A DNA stretch of 64,000 nt from an uncultured Roseibium sp. GTDB lineage: Bacteria > Pseudomonadota > Alphaproteobacteria > Rhizobiales > Stappiaceae. The notes under the pieces are model-generated. The model did not search any database and had not been told where the DNA came from. It saw nothing but the letters and a program-made list of their open reading frames with translations. The position numbers and the translations under genes are program-made. Shown here in pieces: positions 44,023-52,252 of the stretch. The stretch spans positions 372,001 to 436,000 of the forward strand of contig NZ_CANMFD010000005.1 in NCBI RefSeq assembly GCF_947496995.1. Reading direction: 5' to 3'. Each line of letters opens with the position of its first letter. Position 1 is the first letter of the stretch.

Positions 44023-45954
44023 ATGATCCGCGTCCTTCTCTTTTTCGCGCTGCTGTTCGCCCTTGCTTTGGGCTTTTCCTGGCTGTCGGACGTGCCCGGC
44101 ATGATCTCGATCAGCTGGAACGGCTATGTCTGGGAACAGCCGCCGGCGGTCGTCGCCGTTGTTGCCGGCGTCCTCCTGGCGATTTTCCTCGCGGTTGTCT
44201 GGGTCATCCGCGTGATCCTGAAATCACCGCATATCGCCAGCCGGTTTTTTCAGCGCCGCCGCAAGGACAAGGGGTATCAGGCCCTGTCGCAGGGGTTGAT
44301 CGCGCTGGGGACCGGCAATTCCAAACAGGCGCGACGTCATGCGGTGGATGCGGACCGGCTGCTGAGCGACGAGCCGGCGGCGAAACTTCTGCTGGCGCAG
44401 ACGGCTCAGCTTGCCGGCAAGGACGACGAAGCGCGCGGGCGTTTCGAGGCGATGCTGGAAGATCCGCGCACGAAGGCTCTTGGCCTGCACGGGCTGTTCG
44501 TGGAAGCCGAACGCCACCGCGAGCCCGTGGCCGCCCGGCATTATGCCGAGGAAGCGGCGAAAACCTCCCCCGGTCTGGAATGGGCCGGCAAGGCTGTGCT
44601 CGGCTACCAGGCCGTGGCTCATCACTGGGACGAGGCGCTCAAGACACTCGAGCGCAATTACGCTGCCAAGATGATGGACAAGAAAACCTATCGCCGTCAG
44701 CGTGCCGTCATCCTGACCGCGCTGGCGCAAAAGCTTGAGGACGGCGAGCCGGAACGGGCCTATTCGCTCGCCAAGGAAGCGCACGGCCTGGCGCTGGATC
44801 TCGTGCCGGCGGCCGTCTTGACTTCGCGGCTTGCCACGCGCCGCGGCGATATCCGCAAGGCGTCGAAGGTGCTGGAAACAACCTGGCGGCTTTCCCCGCA
44901 TCCCGAACTTGCGGATACCTATGCCCACGTGCGCACGGGGGACTCTGCCGTCGACCGGCTGAAGCGGGTCAAATCCCTGTCTGCGCAACGCGCCAACACG
45001 GCGGAAGGCGCTCTTGCTGTCGCGCAAGCGGCCCTGGAAGCGCGGGAATTCGACGAAGCCCGGGCGCAGCTGAAGAAAGTTCTGCAGTCGGAGCCTTCCC
45101 GCAAGGCTTTCCTGCTGATGGCGGAAGTGGAAGAAGCCGAACATGGCGACAGGGGGCGGATGCGCGACTGGCTCGCGCGCGCGATCAAGGCGCCGCTCGA
45201 CAAGGTCTGGACGGCTGACGGGGTCGTTTCCGCCGAATGGCAGGCGGTCTCCCCGGTCACCGGTAAACTCGACGCCTTCAAATGGGTTACGCCCGGCGGC
45301 CTGTCCGATGAAGAGAGCGTCCTTCTGGAAGACAGCGTGTTCGAGGCGCCGGCACTTCCGGCGGCCACAGTGGCGGCAGCTTCCTCTTCCGTCGGGTCGT
45401 CCGAGGCCAAGGCCGATAAACCCGGGGACGACCTGGAAACCGTCGATCTGACGCCCGAGCCGGTCTCGCCGAAGCCAGTTGCTCCGAAGCCGGCCTCAAA
45501 GGAACCGGAATCGCAGACGAAGGCCGAAGCTTCGCCGGAAACGGTCAAGCCGGACAAGGAGAGCGTCAAGGGCCATGAGGGGACCACGGATGACGTCGGT
45601 CTTACCCCGCCGCTGAACGACTTGCCGGAAGCGCCGAAGGCCGCGGAGAAGACGGCTGAACCCGAAAAATCCGCGCCAGTCAAACCACCAGCCGAACCAA
45701 TCAAGACGGACAGCGCGCCGAAGCTGGACACGCCCCCGAAGGAGGTTTCGGCCGCGGAAAAGCCAGCGGTGACATCATCCGGCATGGGCGAACAGGGCAA
45801 AAGCAAACCGGTGGATAAAAATCCGACGCCCGGCAAGGAGGAACTGAACGGTCCGATCGAGTTCGCCCTGACCCGCATGCCCGACGATCCGGGCCCGGAT
45901 GACGACGACGAGGACGCCGCGGACAAGAAGCCGAAGCCCCGGTTTTTCAATTGA
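44023..45954 (+). CDS. HemY-type TPR membrane protein
   Basis: The 643-residue protein has the HemY_N domain: two transmembrane helices (about residues 3-22 and 43-68) followed by RRKDKGYQALSQGLIALGTG. TPR-like helical repeats run to about residue 420. The C-terminal 200 residues are a disordered Pro/Lys/Glu/Ala-rich tail ending in acidic DDDDED. The protein follows hemC-hemD-mitofilin in many alphaproteobacteria; a direct role in heme synthesis is not proven. A 127-bp gap separates it from the mitofilin gene. Confidence 0.9.
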   Translation: MIRVLLFFALLFALALGFSWLSDVPGMISISWNGYVWEQPPAVVAVVAGVLLAIFLAVVWVIRVILKSPHIASRFFQRRRKDKGYQALSQGLIALGTGNSKQARRHAVDADRLLSDEPAAKLLLAQTAQLAGKDDEARGRFEAMLEDPRTKALGLHGLFVEAERHREPVAARHYAEEAAKTSPGLEWAGKAVLGYQAVAHHWDEALKTLERNYAAKMMDKKTYRRQRAVILTALAQKLEDGEPERAYSLAKEAHGLALDLVPAAVLTSRLATRRGDIRKASKVLETTWRLSPHPELADTYAHVRTGDSAVDRLKRVKSLSAQRANTAEGALAVAQAALEAREFDEARAQLKKVLQSEPSRKAFLLMAEVEEAEHGDRGRMRDWLARAIKAPLDKVWTADGVVSAEWQAVSPVTGKLDAFKWVTPGGLSDEESVLLEDSVFEAPALPAATVAAASSSVGSSEAKADKPGDDLETVDLTPEPVSPKPVAPKPASKEPESQTKAEASPETVKPDKESVKGHEGTTDDVGLTPPLNDLPEAPKAAEKTAEPEKSAPVKPPAEPIKTDSAPKLDTPPKEVSAAEKPAVTSSGMGEQGKSKPVDKNPTPGKEELNGPIEFALTRMPDDPGPDDDDEDAADKKPKPRFFN

Positions 45955-46265
45955 GCTTTCCATGACTGGGGATCTTGCCGGGGGCCGCGCCACAGGTTTC
46001 GCGCTGCCCCGGCCTAGAGCCGGGGCCAACCGGCCGGTCCCGGAGCAAGCGTGGGACAGCGACGGTGGTGGCTTCCATCCAAATCCGACCGGCAGGGCCG
46101 CAAATGGCGCGTGCAGGCAGGCCGCAACGGGCAAGATGTGATATCCTTGGCGGAACTCGCAGTTAGCCTCTTGCATCCGGCGCCAAGCTCCGGTAATTAG
46201 CGGCGCACCCGGCAACACCGGGGATATGCGCCATATAGCGCCTTGCCTGTATTTTCAGGCAGATC
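45955..46265. other. Intergenic region before tRNA-Thr
   Basis: No gene is visible in these 311 bases. The last part contains a short inverted repeat, TGCCTG-N6-CAGGCA (46244-46261), ending 4 bp before the tRNA. It may belong to the tRNA leader or to termination of the upstream transcript. Confidence 0.5.
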
Positions 46266-46341
46266 GCCGCTTTAGCTCAGGTGGTAGAGCACATCATTCG
46301 TAATGATGGGGTCGCAGGTTCGAGTCCTGCAAGCGGCACCA
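46266..46341 (+). tRNA. tRNA-Thr (anticodon CGT)
   Basis: The 76-nt gene folds as a cloverleaf: acceptor arms GCCGCTT/AAGCGGC, D-arm with AGCTCAGGTGGTAGAGC, anticodon stem CATCA/TGATG around the loop TTCGTAA (anticodon CGT, codon ACG) and a T-arm GCAGG-TTCGAGT-CCTGC. The CCA end is encoded (46339-46341). tRNA 3' ends are frequent integration sites, and recombinase remnants follow. Confidence 0.97.
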
Positions 46342-46431
46342 TATCTAGACATTTGAATTAATTGTCTATTTTACTCTTCCTGCAACACAGAATTCCAATT
46401 GAATAAAGCTGCTTGGTACGCTCTGGGCACA

Positions 46432-46542
46432 GCGGGTTCAAGCATGGCATCCATCAGCAGACATAGAGACACAAATATGCTGAGACGATACGCCCATGCT
46501 GAAACAACCAGGTTGGCAAGGAAGTTGGAACCAGCAGAATAA
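46432..46542 (+). pseudogene. Remnant of a tyrosine recombinase (integrase) C-terminus
   Basis: In frame up to a TAA, this stretch reads AGSSMASISRHRDTNMLRRY followed by AHAETTRLARKLEPAE. It matches the end of phage-type integrases, with the HRD motif, the active-site Tyr (codon 46489-46491) and the RYAH context. The usual Leu-Gly before HRD is missing and everything upstream has decayed. It begins 90 bp after the tRNA-Thr gene, the standard place for an integrase. Confidence 0.75.
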
Positions 46543-46606
46543 CCGGGCAGATGAGTACAATAGCGGGAAGCGGCTATGAACCAACCGGTCTCGCTTCGGG
46601 GCTAGT

Positions 46607-47095
46607 CTATTTTACTGAAATGCATGTGCATTGGGCACGATTGAAAATCTCTTGTGAAACACTTCCGAAAGTTGAGCTGTCAGAATGACTGACGCCTCTG
46701 GCCCCCATAACAATTGTGCCAGCCTCTAATTTCTCCTGCATCTTGAGGATCTCATCCGCAGGCTTCCCGCTGACGATTGGTAACAATTCAAACGCGACGC
46801 CATGCGTTCTGGCTTTCTCTGCAAAGTGATCAAGGATTATCTCACCGACCTTGTTGAGTATCTTGTCGGGAGCTGGGCCCAAGTTGGCCGAGATCGCCTT
46901 GTTCAGGATTTGTTGCAATGGTTTATCGAATTGGCTGGATATATCCAATGCCATCAGATCACTGGCAGCCTTGCCCCTCAGCAAAACATGGAGAATGCAT
47001 AGGCGTCCCTGATACTTCGTGGCCAAATCTGATGCGATCTTAAGTGCTTTCATTGAGTGGATAGAACCGTCCACCGGTATCAGGATTTTGTGCAT
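46607..47095 (-). CDS. Universal stress protein UspA family
   Basis: The 162-residue protein has the USP fold: ILIPVDGSIHSMKALKIASD at the N-terminus and the nucleotide-binding pattern IVMGARGVSHSDSSTFGSVS, a variant of G-2x-G-9x-G(S/T), near the C-terminus. It probably binds ATP and acts under stress or low oxygen. The start at 47095 (MHKILIP) is the family start; the frame extends upstream without support. Base composition is AT-richer than its neighbours, and it sits between two integrase remnants. Confidence 0.9.
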   Translation of the reverse strand: MHKILIPVDGSIHSMKALKIASDLATKYQGRLCILHVLLRGKAASDLMALDISSQFDKPLQQILNKAISANLGPAPDKILNKVGEIILDHFAEKARTHGVAFELLPIVSGKPADEILKMQEKLEAGTIVMGARGVSHSDSSTFGSVSQEIFNRAQCTCISVK

Positions 47096-47235
47096 GCTAT
47101 GTCCAGCGACCTTAGATTCATTGGATGACACTAGGGATAATCTGCCCGGATATGAAGTGTTCCCCAAATGGCAGAATGTTGCTGGTGCGTGAAATCAACA
47201 TCTTTTCCGAGTTTCATTGGGTTATTGAAGCTGTA

Positions 47236-47398
47236 CTAGGGTGTGGACCCATAAAATTGTACTTTCAGGCATCAATCCGACAAAGCAGGCCAAGGAAAAG
47301 CCTGAAGAGCCATGCTGGTGCATGGGGCAAAGGCTTTGACGCGGCTCTTTGCAGCCGGATTGATGCCTGAGAGCATAATTTTATGAGTCCACACCTAG
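47236..47398. mobile_element. MITE-like element, short form (163 bp)
   Basis: CTAG borders enclose inverted termini (left CTAGGGTGTGGACCCATAAA, right the near complement ending CCACACCTAG). The inverted similarity continues inward through TTTCAGGCATCAATCCG, so the whole element can fold on itself. It has no coding capacity. It is the short form of the element at 22352-22621, in the opposite orientation, without the 106-bp inner block. Confidence 0.85.
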
Positions 47399-47419
47399 GG
47401 GTGGTGTCGATTTCCAGAG

Positions 47420-47479
47420 CACCGAGACATGAAAATGCTGATGACGTATGCTCCCGCAAGTGCAACAATATTCTCGTAA
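47420..47479 (+). pseudogene. Second remnant of a tyrosine recombinase C-terminus
   Basis: A short in-frame stretch reads HRDMKMLMTYAPASATIFS before TAA. The HRD, the spacing to the active-site Tyr (codon 47447-47449) and the following Ala fit the integrase consensus HRD-x5-RYAHAS. It also aligns at the nucleotide level with the remnant at 46432-46542. It starts 22 bp after the MITE end and is too short and broken to be functional. Confidence 0.55.
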
Positions 47480-47653
47480 ATCAATTCAGCCAGATCGAGA
47501 GCACAGTGTGACCGCCCTTCGGCTTATTAGGCTCAAATCATCCATTCCTGACATTTTTTACACTGCGTTTTTACGGGCTGCATTTTCCGGCTGGTTACTT
47601 TGATTTTGGATTGCCGAAACGGTTGCTTGATTTAAAGCGTCCAAGTTGATTCA

Positions 47654-48550
47654 ATGAAAGAATCAGCAAGTCTTCCTTATTTCAAGAATGTTCCGCTGTT
47701 TGAATGCATGGAGAGCGGTGTGGGCAAAACGGCAAAACTTGAATTTATCCGGCGGCTTATTCCGCTGAGCCTCGGTGTGCTTGCAATCGTTGGCGGATTT
47801 TTCTTCATGTCGGTGCTGAGCAACCTCCTGTGTCTGGTGGCGGCCGCCGGCATTTACGCTGCGCTGCCCCGGCCAAGCGCTCCTTCCGGGGCGATCCGGC
47901 CGGTGTCCCGGCCGCCGGTGCTGGTTCTGGATCTCATCGGCTTCGCGCTCGGTATTCCGCTGTTTTCACTCGCTTTCATCGGCATGGGGCTTACCGGCGG
48001 CGGGCTTGCGCTGCTTTCGCTGTTTTGTCTCGCGCCCGCGGCCGCATCTCTGGTTTTTTTTACGGCGGCTGTGCGTCAGCAAACTTCCTGGGTGCGGTTT
48101 TTCGGCAATGGTTTCGAATTTACCCAGTTGGGCCTGAGGGTCCGGGTTCTCTATGAAGAACTTTCGAAGATGGAAGTCCGGCTGTGGGAAGCTCCCGGTC
48201 TGGTGGCCTGGTTCCAGGCGACCATCGGCTCCAGCGGTCCGCGCTCCGCGGTGCTTTTGAATGGCGAGCAGAGCACCAAGACGCTTGTCTTCAGGCGGCG
48301 GGGTGACGGCGCCCGCTTCACGATTTCCTCCGAACTTGTCCCCGATCTGCAGCGTATCCTCATCGGCATCGACCGGGCGGGGATGGACCTGCCGGATGGC
48401 ATCAGCGAACTGCAGCGCAGGAAGATCCGCCAGCGCCGTGAACGCATGTATGGCGGAGAGCATCTGGAGCTGCCGCAGCCGACCGAGCAGAAGAACGTCG
48501 CGCGCATCGCGGCGCTGATCGAGCACGCCAGGCGCACCGCCGGGCAATAA
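47654..48550 (+). CDS. Membrane protein of unknown function
   Basis: The 298-residue protein has four hydrophobic segments in two pairs (about residues 35-75 and 90-140). A soluble C-terminal half follows with a PH-like beta-rich region (SWVRFFGNGFEFTQLGLRVR, KTLVFRRRGDGARFTISSEL) and a charged helical tail. I do not recognise the family. The ATG at 47654 has no strong binding site; Met at 47708 (MESGVGK) is an alternative. It stands alone between the decayed island and the liu operon. Confidence 0.75.
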   Translation: MKESASLPYFKNVPLFECMESGVGKTAKLEFIRRLIPLSLGVLAIVGGFFFMSVLSNLLCLVAAAGIYAALPRPSAPSGAIRPVSRPPVLVLDLIGFALGIPLFSLAFIGMGLTGGGLALLSLFCLAPAAASLVFFTAAVRQQTSWVRFFGNGFEFTQLGLRVRVLYEELSKMEVRLWEAPGLVAWFQATIGSSGPRSAVLLNGEQSTKTLVFRRRGDGARFTISSELVPDLQRILIGIDRAGMDLPDGISELQRRKIRQRRERMYGGEHLELPQPTEQKNVARIAALIEHARRTAGQ

Positions 48551-48703
48551 GGTTCAGGCCGTCCCGTTTGTCGCCGGTCCGTGAATACCGCTCAATGCCG
48601 ATCACACTCCCATCTTCATCCAGAGAGACAGCCTTTTGCATTCTTCAGGATGTGTGTGTGGCTGGTTGCTGGGGTGCATTATGCCGGAGGGGGGCGAGAC
48701 CTG

Positions 48704-49492
48704 TCAGGTCGCCACCCAGTCCGGTTTGCGTTTTTCGAGGAACGCCGAAATGCCCTCCCTTGCCTCCGGTGTTTCCCAGGTGTCGGCAAGACGGCGGATG
48801 GTGTCTTCGATGATCTCGTCGGTGATGGCAGGGCCGAGTGATCTGGCAAGCGCTTTGGAAGCGGCGACGGCTGCCGGGGCGGCGGCAAGATACGGGGTTA
48901 CTTCCCGTTCGACGGCGTCGTCGAGTGCATCCGGCGAGACGATACTTGAGGCAAGATCGAGCTCCCTGGCTTCCTGCGCGCCGAATATCCTCGCCGACAT
49001 GAATACCCGCCGCGCCTTGCCTTCTCCCATGCGCGCAAGCACATAGGGGCTGATCGTTGCCGGGATCAGGCCGAGGCGGACTTCGGTCAGGCCGAATTTG
49101 GCGCTGTCCACGGCGACAACGCTGTCACAGACACTCATCATGCCGATGCCGCCGCCGAAAGCCTGTCCCTGGACGCGGCCGATCAACGGTTTGGGTAGCT
49201 CATTGAGGGCCTTCAGCATCATGGCCAGTTTGCGCGCCTCGGCCATGCGCGTTGCGCGGTCGGCCTCGAACTGGTCGCGCATCCAGCCGAGATCGCCCCC
49301 GGCGCAGAAGCTTTTTCCCGCACCGGTCAGAACCACGGCACGAACCGACGCGTCGGCGGCGAGGTCGTTTGCCGCGGCCGTCAGTTCTCCGATCATCAGG
49401 GCAGACATGGAGTTGTGTTTGTCCGGCCGGTTCAGCGTGAGCGTCGCGACGCCGCGCGGGTCAGCCGACAGGGAGATGGTCTCGTAGGTCAC
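48704..49492 (-). CDS. liuC: Methylglutaconyl-CoA hydratase (enoyl-CoA hydratase family)
   Basis: The 262-residue crotonase hydrates 3-methylglutaconyl-CoA to HMG-CoA in leucine breakdown. Oxyanion-hole segments are SFCAGGDLGWM and GQAFGGGIGMMSVCD, and TEVRLGLIPATISPYVLARM is typical of the AUH/LiuC branch. Its start overlaps the stop of the HMG-CoA lyase gene by 4 bp. It is the last gene of the minus-strand liu operon. Confidence 0.92.
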   Translation of the reverse strand: MTYETISLSADPRGVATLTLNRPDKHNSMSALMIGELTAAANDLAADASVRAVVLTGAGKSFCAGGDLGWMRDQFEADRATRMAEARKLAMMLKALNELPKPLIGRVQGQAFGGGIGMMSVCDSVVAVDSAKFGLTEVRLGLIPATISPYVLARMGEGKARRVFMSARIFGAQEARELDLASSIVSPDALDDAVEREVTPYLAAAPAAVAASKALARSLGPAITDEIIEDTIRRLADTWETPEAREGISAFLEKRKPDWVAT

Positions 49493-50349
49493 GCGTCCAC
49501 GCTCCGCAGGCTTTTGGCGAACGCCGCGACGTCTTCAAGCGCAGTGCGGTCGATGCCGGTTTCAAACCCCTTGTCCGCCATAAGGCCGAGTACGGCTTCC
49601 GTGGCGACATTGCCCTTGGCGCCCGGCGCATAGGGGCACCCGCCCAGGCCGCCGACGGCGCTATCGAAGGTGCGCAGGCCCTTTTCCAGACTGACCGCGA
49701 TATTCTCCAGTGCCCGGCCTTTCGTGTCGTGGTAGTGGCCGGCCAGCCTGGCTGCGGGCACGGCCTCCAGCACCGCGTCCAACATGGCGGCGACCGTCTC
49801 CGGGGTTCCTGAGCCGATGGTGTCTCCCAGGGAGATCTCGTAGCAGCCGAGATCCAGGAGAAGCCTTGCGACTTCCGCGACCTTTTCCGGCGGGGTCGGC
49901 CCGTCATAGGGGCAATCGGTGACGCACGAAACATAGCCGCGGACGGGAATATCGTCTTCGCGGGCTTTTTCCAGCAGCGGCCGGAAGCGCTCGATGCTCT
50001 CGGCAATCGAACAGTTGATGTTCTTTTTCGAAAACCCTTCCGACGCGGAGCCGAAAATCGCGACTTCATCGGCCGATGCCTTGCGCGCCGCCGTGAAGCC
50101 TTTGACGTTCGGTGTGAGGGCCGCATAACTGATGGCCGGATGCCGGTATATGCCTTCCATCACGTCCTGTGCGTCGGCCATCTGCGGCACCCATTTGGGG
50201 CTGACGAAACTGGTCACTTCAATCTTGCGGAAACCGCAATTCGACAACCGGTCCACCAGTTCGATTTTCTGCGCTGTCGGCACGAACTGCTTTTCGTTCT
50301 GCAGGCCGTCGCGCGGGCCCATCTCAAAGATGGTGACAAAGTCGGACAT
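49489..50349 (-). CDS. Hydroxymethylglutaryl-CoA lyase
   Basis: The 286-residue TIM-barrel enzyme splits HMG-CoA into acetoacetate and acetyl-CoA, the last step of leucine catabolism. EMGPRDGLQNEK, the metal-binding HYHDTKGRA and the Cys loop GGLGGCPYAPGAKGNVATE are intact. The start at 50349 (MSDFVTIFE) is the family start. A 271-bp gap with a REP-like repeat separates it from the upstream synthetase gene, so it may have its own promoter. Confidence 0.95.
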   Translation of the reverse strand: MSDFVTIFEMGPRDGLQNEKQFVPTAQKIELVDRLSNCGFRKIEVTSFVSPKWVPQMADAQDVMEGIYRHPAISYAALTPNVKGFTAARKASADEVAIFGSASEGFSKKNINCSIAESIERFRPLLEKAREDDIPVRGYVSCVTDCPYDGPTPPEKVAEVARLLLDLGCYEISLGDTIGSGTPETVAAMLDAVLEAVPAARLAGHYHDTKGRALENIAVSLEKGLRTFDSAVGGLGGCPYAPGAKGNVATEAVLGLMADKGFETGIDRTALEDVAAFAKSLRSVDA

Positions 50350-50383
50350 TTTTCTGCTCACTGGGGTTTTCCGTTTGTGTGCT

Positions 50384-50493
50384 TTGTCATCCCGGCCAAG
50401 CGTGGCGCGAGCCGGGATCCAGTAGACCGTAGTACCTGCGATTTCTTTGCACCGCAGGCGATTACCGGATCCCCGCCTGCGCGGGGATGACAA
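50384..50493. repeat. REP/MITE-like palindromic repeat inside the liu operon
   Basis: Terminal inverted repeats TTGTCATCCC (50384-50393) and GGGATGACAA (50484-50493) enclose two inner hairpins (CCCGGC/GCCGGG and CCCCGC/GCGGGG). The unit is about 110 bp and non-coding. Similar CATCCC-bounded units occur between genes in many Hyphomicrobiales. Confidence 0.75.
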
Positions 50494-50620
50494 CGAGGGG
50501 CCGGATACCAATCCGGACTCCAGATATCTTTCGCGCTGAATGCACGACTGACTCCCGGGCTTGATACGTGGTCGCTGCGCACACGTCGATGCCGGAAACG
50601 ACGGGGCACGAAGAGGTTGA

Positions 50621-52252
50621 TCATTGTTCCTGCTCCGCGCGGGCCCTGAGGTCACGGCGGATGACCTTGCCGGTGGTGGTCAGCGGCAGGGCATCGACGA
50701 AGTCGATCTCGCGCGGATATTCATGGGCGGCGAGACGGGTCTTGACGAAGGCGGCGATCTCCTCGGCGAGGTCGTCCGACGGCTCGATGCCGCCTTTCAA
50801 CACGACATAGGCCTTGACGATTTCCGTGCGCCGCGGGTCCGGCTTGCCGACCACGCCGGCCATTGCCACGGCAGGATGCCTGATCAGGCAGTCCTCGATC
50901 TCGCCCGGGCCGATGCGGTAGCCGGAGGAGGTGATGACATCGTCATCGCGGCCGACGAAGCGGATCCAGCCGTCTTCATCGCGCACGCCGGTGTCGCCGG
51001 TCAGCAGCCAGTCGCCGGCAAATTTTTCTTCTGTTGCCTGGCTGTTGTTCCAGTAGCCAAGAAACATCACCGGATCGGGACGGCCGACGGCGATGTTGCC
51101 CTGCGTTCCCGCAGGCAGTTCCTCTCCGTCATTGCCGACGATGCTGATCCTGTGTCCCGGAACCGGTCTGCCCATGATGCCCGGACGGGCCTGCATGAGC
51201 CTTGAGCAGCTTGAAACGATCATGTTGCATTCGGTCTGGCCGTAGAACTCGTTGATGGTCAGGCCGAAAGTCTTGCGGCCCCAGTCGATCAGTTCCGTAC
51301 CGAGCGTTTCACCGCCCGAGGCAACCGAGCGCAGGTTCAGGTTCCAGCGCGTTTCGGGATCTGCCACCTGGCGCATCAGCTTGAGCGCGGTGGGCGGCAG
51401 GAAGCTGTTGCGGATCTTCTGGTCCTGAAGCAACTGGAAAGCGGCCTCTGAGGTGAATTTCCGGAACCTGCAGGCGACGACCGGAACGCCCAGATAGAGC
51501 GCAGGCATGAGCACGTCCAGAAGGCCGCCGATCCAGGCCCAGTCGGCGGGTGTCCAGATCCGGTCGCCGGTCTGGCCGAGAAAGTCGTGGCTCATTTCCA
51601 CGCCGGGAAGATGGCCGAGCAGCACCCGGTGGCCGTGAAGGGCGCCCTTGGGCTGGCCGGTGGTTCCGGATGTGTAGATGATGATTGCCGGATCGTCGGG
51701 CCCCGTGTCGAAGGGTTCGAAGGTCTCCTCGTGGCCCGCCATATGGGCACCAAGGTCTTCGGCGCCCGGGCTTTCGCCATCGGCGCAGAATACCGTCGTC
51801 AGGCCGGGAAGCCGGCTTCTGATCTTCTGGAGTTTTTCCGCGCCGCCGGCGTCGGTTATCACCGCTTTCGCCCCGGAATCGTTCAGCCGGTACTCCAGCG
51901 CTTCCTCGCCGAACAGGGTGAAGAGCGGAATGGTGATCGCGCCGAGTTTCAGCGCGGCGATATGGGCGAAAGCGGTCTCCGGCCTTTGCGGCATCAGGAC
52001 GCCGACCCGGTCACCCGGCTGGACGCCCCGGGCGGCCAGAAGATTTGCAAATCGGTTGGAGAGGCGTTTCAGGTCGCCATAGGAATAGCTGACCGTCTCA
52101 CCGTCCTCCTGCGCATAGACGAGCGCTTCGCGGTCCGGGTCCTGCTTGGCCCAGGCGTCGCAGATGGCGACGCCGATGTTGAACCTTGCGGGGATGTCCC
52201 AGACAAAATCCTGGACAAGGTCTTCGTAGCTCCGGCTGTCAGGCGGCAGCAT
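50621..52252 (-). CDS. AMP-binding acyl-CoA synthetase
   Basis: The 543-residue enzyme forms acyl-CoA from a carboxylic acid, ATP and CoA. Adenylation motifs are IIYTSGTTGQPKGALHGH, NEFYGQTECN and WLLTGDTGVRDEDG, and the catalytic C-terminal Lys is in TTTGKVIRRDLRA. Its position after liuD suggests activation of isovalerate, or of the acetoacetate released by HMG-CoA lyase; the sequence alone cannot decide. The start at 52252 overlaps the liuD stop by 14 bp. Confidence 0.9.
   Translation of the reverse strand: MLPPDSRSYEDLVQDFVWDIPARFNIGVAICDAWAKQDPDREALVYAQEDGETVSYSYGDLKRLSNRFANLLAARGVQPGDRVGVLMPQRPETAFAHIAALKLGAITIPLFTLFGEEALEYRLNDSGAKAVITDAGGAEKLQKIRSRLPGLTTVFCADGESPGAEDLGAHMAGHEETFEPFDTGPDDPAIIIYTSGTTGQPKGALHGHRVLLGHLPGVEMSHDFLGQTGDRIWTPADWAWIGGLLDVLMPALYLGVPVVACRFRKFTSEAAFQLLQDQKIRNSFLPPTALKLMRQVADPETRWNLNLRSVASGGETLGTELIDWGRKTFGLTINEFYGQTECNMIVSSCSRLMQARPGIMGRPVPGHRISIVGNDGEELPAGTQGNIAVGRPDPVMFLGYWNNSQATEEKFAGDWLLTGDTGVRDEDGWIRFVGRDDDVITSSGYRIGPGEIEDCLIRHPAVAMAGVVGKPDPRRTEIVKAYVVLKGGIEPSDDLAEEIAAFVKTRLAAHEYPREIDFVDALPLTTTGKVIRRDLRARAEQEQ

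Larger units (their letters stand above)
47096..47653. other. Gene-free, AT-richer region holding a MITE and integrase relic
   Basis: These 558 bases between uspA and the next gene hold the MITE (47236-47398) and an integrase remnant (47420-47479). The rest (47480-47653) shows no gene; it is AT-richer than the window average and may hold the promoter of the gene at 47654. Confidence 0.6.

Noticed and set aside
46364..46616. A 12-base direct repeat (GTCTATTTTACT at 46364-46375 and 46605-46616) as attachment-site copies
   Set aside because: It is short, AT-rich and does not match the tRNA 3' end, so chance is likely.
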